From positions 707,391 to 771,390 of the forward strand of contig KE159599.1 of NCBI GenBank assembly GCA_000403275.2: DNA of 64,000 nt. Reading direction: 5' to 3'. The position numbers and the translations under genes are program-made. Origin of the DNA: Lachnospiraceae bacterium 28-4. Its GTDB lineage: Bacteria > Bacillota > Clostridia > Lachnospirales > Lachnospiraceae. The first letter of the stretch is position 1. Each line of letters opens with the position of its first letter. Shown here piece by piece: positions 61,117-64,000 of the stretch. Below the pieces are notes generated by a model that worked only from the letters and a program-made list of their open reading frames with translations, ran no database searches and was not told where the DNA came from.

Positions 61117-63578
61117 TCAGCAATCTTCTATTCCATATATCTGATCATAGATTCCGCACAATTTTGAAAAAATATAAACCAAACGTCTCATATCCGTTTT
61201 CACACATTGAATATAATAATACAAATGTTCATCAAAATACTGGCCAATATCTTGTCTTTTCCTTAATATATTATAAAGATCCAATGTATTATTATATATC
61301 TGTAAAAGCAATTCGTTCTCTGTAAAACCCGGATTTCTCATCGGTCTGCTATTATTATCCACAGCCGCCTCATAATCACTTTTGTCGTTATCTAATTCTA
61401 CCTCCGGTAATTCCCCCTGGTCAAATATCACATTTCCCCATTTTTCCCTGATAATATCATTATCACTGGAGCCATACGATGAGAAGGGAAAACTTAAGAC
61501 TTCCGGATATAAAATATAACACATGTCCAACATAATTTTATTGTTGCATCTCTCTTCCATACTCAGCATCCTGGAAGCTTCAAATAAATACGGTGACATA
61601 AACAATGAATAATAATGTCCATCCAGCCAAAACCTATTAATTAAGTCATTAAAATGATAGCGCAAATAGTGAAAAGTAAAAAGATTATCAAACTTTTCAT
61701 AAGCGCTTCCTCCAGGAATAGCAGTAATCTCGCCATACAGAGCCTTGCAAAAATCATCGTCTCCATAATAAGTAATACGATAATTATCCAATTTGTTTGT
61801 CATCTTTCTGGCAATTTGCATCACATTATCGCTGTCCTTAATCAAGTTTCTGGTTCCCATATAATAATGGCTTCTCATTGTTTCTCCAAAAGCTCCGACA
61901 AAACTCATCGTCTGGTTTTCAAAGTTGGATTCCATAGTAAATCCTGGCAAATAAAAAATAGCATGATATATACCATTATTAAAATTTCTATACCGTTCGA
62001 CAAAATCGTCCACACTATATTCTTTAATATGGATCCCGTATTCTTCATTTCTTGCATATGGTATATTATAATGATTTGTCAACTGCACCGATACTCCCAG
62101 GTCATTTGCCGAAGGTACATCCCATGTAACTGCTCTGGTTTGATTTAACATTTCAGGATCACATAAGAGAGCCGCCAAATTAAGCCTGCTGTCAAATCCT
62201 GCCGACAAGCCTATTTGATAATGCGTCAGATCCTCACTATTCTTAATATTTTCCAATTTGCACATTATATCATTTTTAGCCTTTTCTAATAACTCGCGAT
62301 ACATAGTATCATTATACGCAGTTTTTTTGTAATTAATTGGCTTTTCCGGGGTACATAAACCATATTCCGTAATTTCTATATAACGGTTCACCGGCAATAC
62401 ATATAAATTTTTAACTGCCAGCTCAGTTAAAAAATTGGTACCTGAAATCATACCATCACTAAAAGTCATCATCGCTGCAACATATTCTTTATTGATTTTC
62501 AAATCAAGTCCGATCGCCCGAATCACTGTCAAAGCCAAATTTAATCTATTGGAAACTACCACTGTTTCTTCATCCCAATAATAAAATACAGAATTCGCAC
62601 TAAAATAATCGCAAGTAACTGTTATCACATTTTTCTTTCTGTAAATCATAAATTTCCCGATCATAGTTAATACATTCTGACCTTCGTCTATGCAATCTTC
62701 CAGTAAACGAATATCTTTCTGACCAAATATAAGATGCGATCCTTCATTTATCATGCCGGATAATATCGTATCTTGCCCAATTACTTCTTTATTGCCAATT
62801 TTATATAAGTGGGATTGATACCAGCTTTCTTCATCAAGATCCAGTTTTGTATGTTTTTTGATAACATCTAGAGACGCATCTTCAAGTATATTAGGAGTTA
62901 TGACCAAGCAGAAATCTGTATAGGGATCCTTAAAAGGAATATACTGTAATTGCCCCCCCCAAATGGTTCACAGATATTTGTCTCCAGGCCAAAAGTATTT
63001 TCCGCCCTATACCCATGGAATCTGGACATTTTGACCATTAATTCCTGCCCTCGCCGGATAAAACATTTTACGGAATAAATTCCATCAGCAGTTAATGGAA
63101 AACATGCTCTGTTATAAGGCGAATAAGAAACTGTTTCTTTTTTCTCAAATCTATTCATCAGATAAAAGGCAAATTCAATATCCTTAAACTTATTATCCGA
63201 TGGATGCACATCACATTCCAAAATACCACCTTCTATCCGTGAACAAATTGAAAATTGACTCTCCGATAAACTTTTCTCCTCAAATACTGCTTTTTCATTC
63301 TCTTCCCCCCAAGGATAAGTATATAACCGCGTATACTTGCTTGCCATATCATTTTTATTCTCTATATTCCTGGCAAAACATGTCACATAATACGCCCCCG
63401 GTTCTTCCAACACAAATCGTTCCTCATAGTTTGCCGAATACCATTTCGTCAGCATTCGCTCTCCATCTTTTATAAAATAATAAGCGTATTCATACTGTGG
63501 TAACTTTTCTTCCGGCAATACCACACGAATTATCAGTGTATCATTTTCCACTCTCGATTCCAAGCTGATTTCTATCAT
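61117..63578 (-). pseudogene. Ig-like / asparagine-synthase-like protein gene, frame broken at a G8 tract
   Basis: Two frames form one gene. The first (63578-62898) codes for two Ig-like domains with WYSANYEERFVLEEPGAYYV. It then runs through eight G (62960-62953) after CEPF and stops soon. The second (62907-61117) has no ATG or ribosome binding site and carries an asparagine-synthase-type domain with a PP-loop-like IGLSAGFDSRLNLAAL. With one more G the frames fuse smoothly (GQLQYIPFKDPYTDFCLVITPN), giving about 820 residues. No N-terminal Cys glutaminase is present, so any amidation would use another amine source. It probably modifies the polysaccharide, for instance by amide formation on ManNAcA. 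Probably phase-variable and now OFF. Confidence 0.78.
62953..62960. repeat. C8 mononucleotide tract in the Ig/asparagine-synthase-like gene
   Basis: Eight C on the plus strand; nine would join the two reading frames. Confidence 0.95.
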
Positions 63579-63623
63579 TTTGCGCACCTCTTCTTTCGCT
63601 TTTCTCTATAACATTTCTATAGC

Positions 63624-64000
63624 TCAGCCTATGATCACGAACTCTTCCGATAACTCTGAAATAATATTTCCCCAATTATCTCTCACAAACACTCTGATTT
63701 GATATGTTCCTGCTTCTGTAGCAGACCAGTCATAGTAATTTTGTTTCGAATACCAGATCGTACCTATTCTCTCCGCCCCTTTGTAAATGTACCATGCATA
63801 TTCCAGATCTGCGCCAAACGCTTCGATCGACCACCTGACTACTGTATGAATATTCTGCGGGCTTGGCTTATCCGCTTTAATTTTATAAGAAACTAAAGCC
63901 TGTCTTTCCTTAAATTCACCGCCATTGTCCTGAGGCTTCAATATTACTTCAAAGAAATCCAGTTCCAAATCCGAAATGGGATAAAGCCCCAATTTTTCTT
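63624..64000 (-). CDS. Ig-like domain protein, 5' end beyond window
   Basis: The frame is open at the right edge, so only the C-terminal ~124 residues are seen. It contains one domain with EYAWYIYKGAERIGTIWYS, YYDWSATEAGTYQIRVFVRDNWGN, matching the Ig-like units of the neighbouring gene and of the heparinase-fold protein. It may be a glycan-binding module of a larger surface or modifying enzyme, and lies 45 bp upstream of the next gene in the same operon. Confidence 0.7.
   Translation of the reverse strand, partial: EKLGLYPISDLELDFFEVILKPQDNGGEFKERQALVSYKIKADKPSPQNIHTVVRWSIEAFGADLEYAWYIYKGAERIGTIWYSKQNYYDWSATEAGTYQIRVFVRDNWGNIISELSEEFVIIG

Overview
The window looks like a low-to-moderate-GC Gram-positive chromosome, most probably a gut Lachnospiraceae (Clostridia). 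This is inferred from strong GGAGG ribosome binding sites with GTG and TTG starts, LacI, LytTR, AgrC-like GHKL kinases, BlaI/M56 pairs, and an ABC-exported surface polysaccharide. No rRNA, tRNA or other taxonomic marker is present.

Layout. (1) 1-8.97 kb: a catabolic cluster. A ribose-type ABC importer, an amidohydrolase and two M24/creatinase-fold proteins run leftwards, divergent from a LacI regulator and an arginase-fold protein. (2) 9.0-11.4 kb: a three-part GDP-mannose enzyme. (3) 11.4-11.9 kb: a GC-rich fold-back repeat. (4) 12-16.2 kb: a LytTR regulator divergent from MarR, iron-type alcohol dehydrogenase and aldehyde dehydrogenase. (5) 16.4-21.2 kb: two Fic gene fragments flank an AlbA_2 regulator and a DUF262-DUF1524 gene that carries a nonsense codon in its DGQQR motif. 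(6) 21.3-27.6 kb: a peptide-type ABC exporter, a lipoprotein and an AgrC/LytTR two-component system. (7) 27.8-31.3 kb: BlaI with two M56 (BlaR1-like) paralogues and a small secreted protein. (8) 31.4-34.4 kb: HicAB plus a scrapyard of RhuM, Fic and group II intron remnants. (9) 34.4-37.4 kb: gmd, rmd and an AraC regulator. (10) 37.6-39.8 kb: an XRE regulator and a Sel1-FRG protein. (11) 39.9-64 kb: a large surface polysaccharide locus. It holds DegT and QdtA/FdtA sugar enzymes, WecB/WecC, a Wzm/Wzt-type exporter, a methyltransferase with a long repetitive coiled coil, glycosyltransferases, acyl- and acetyltransferases, a heparinase-fold protein and paired paralogues.

How it works together. 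The fused mannose enzyme, Gmd and Rmd would make GDP-6-deoxy-mannose sugars. QdtA/FdtA with DegT would make a dTDP-3-amino-3,6-dideoxyhexose. WecB/WecC would make UDP-ManNAcA. The glycosyltransferases assemble the chain, the methyltransferase-coiled-coil protein may cap and measure it, and Wzm/Wzt exports it.

Two signals stand out. First, runs of 8-9 C/G lie inside four genes of the polysaccharide locus. Two of them currently break the reading frame in a way that one extra base would repair, so switching by slipped-strand mispairing is likely. Second, three or four copies of a small structured transcript (own promoter, hairpin with an AGGG loop, terminator) lie on the minus strand between 29.5 and 38.1 kb. 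One copy has a group II intron 5' end inserted directly behind its terminator.
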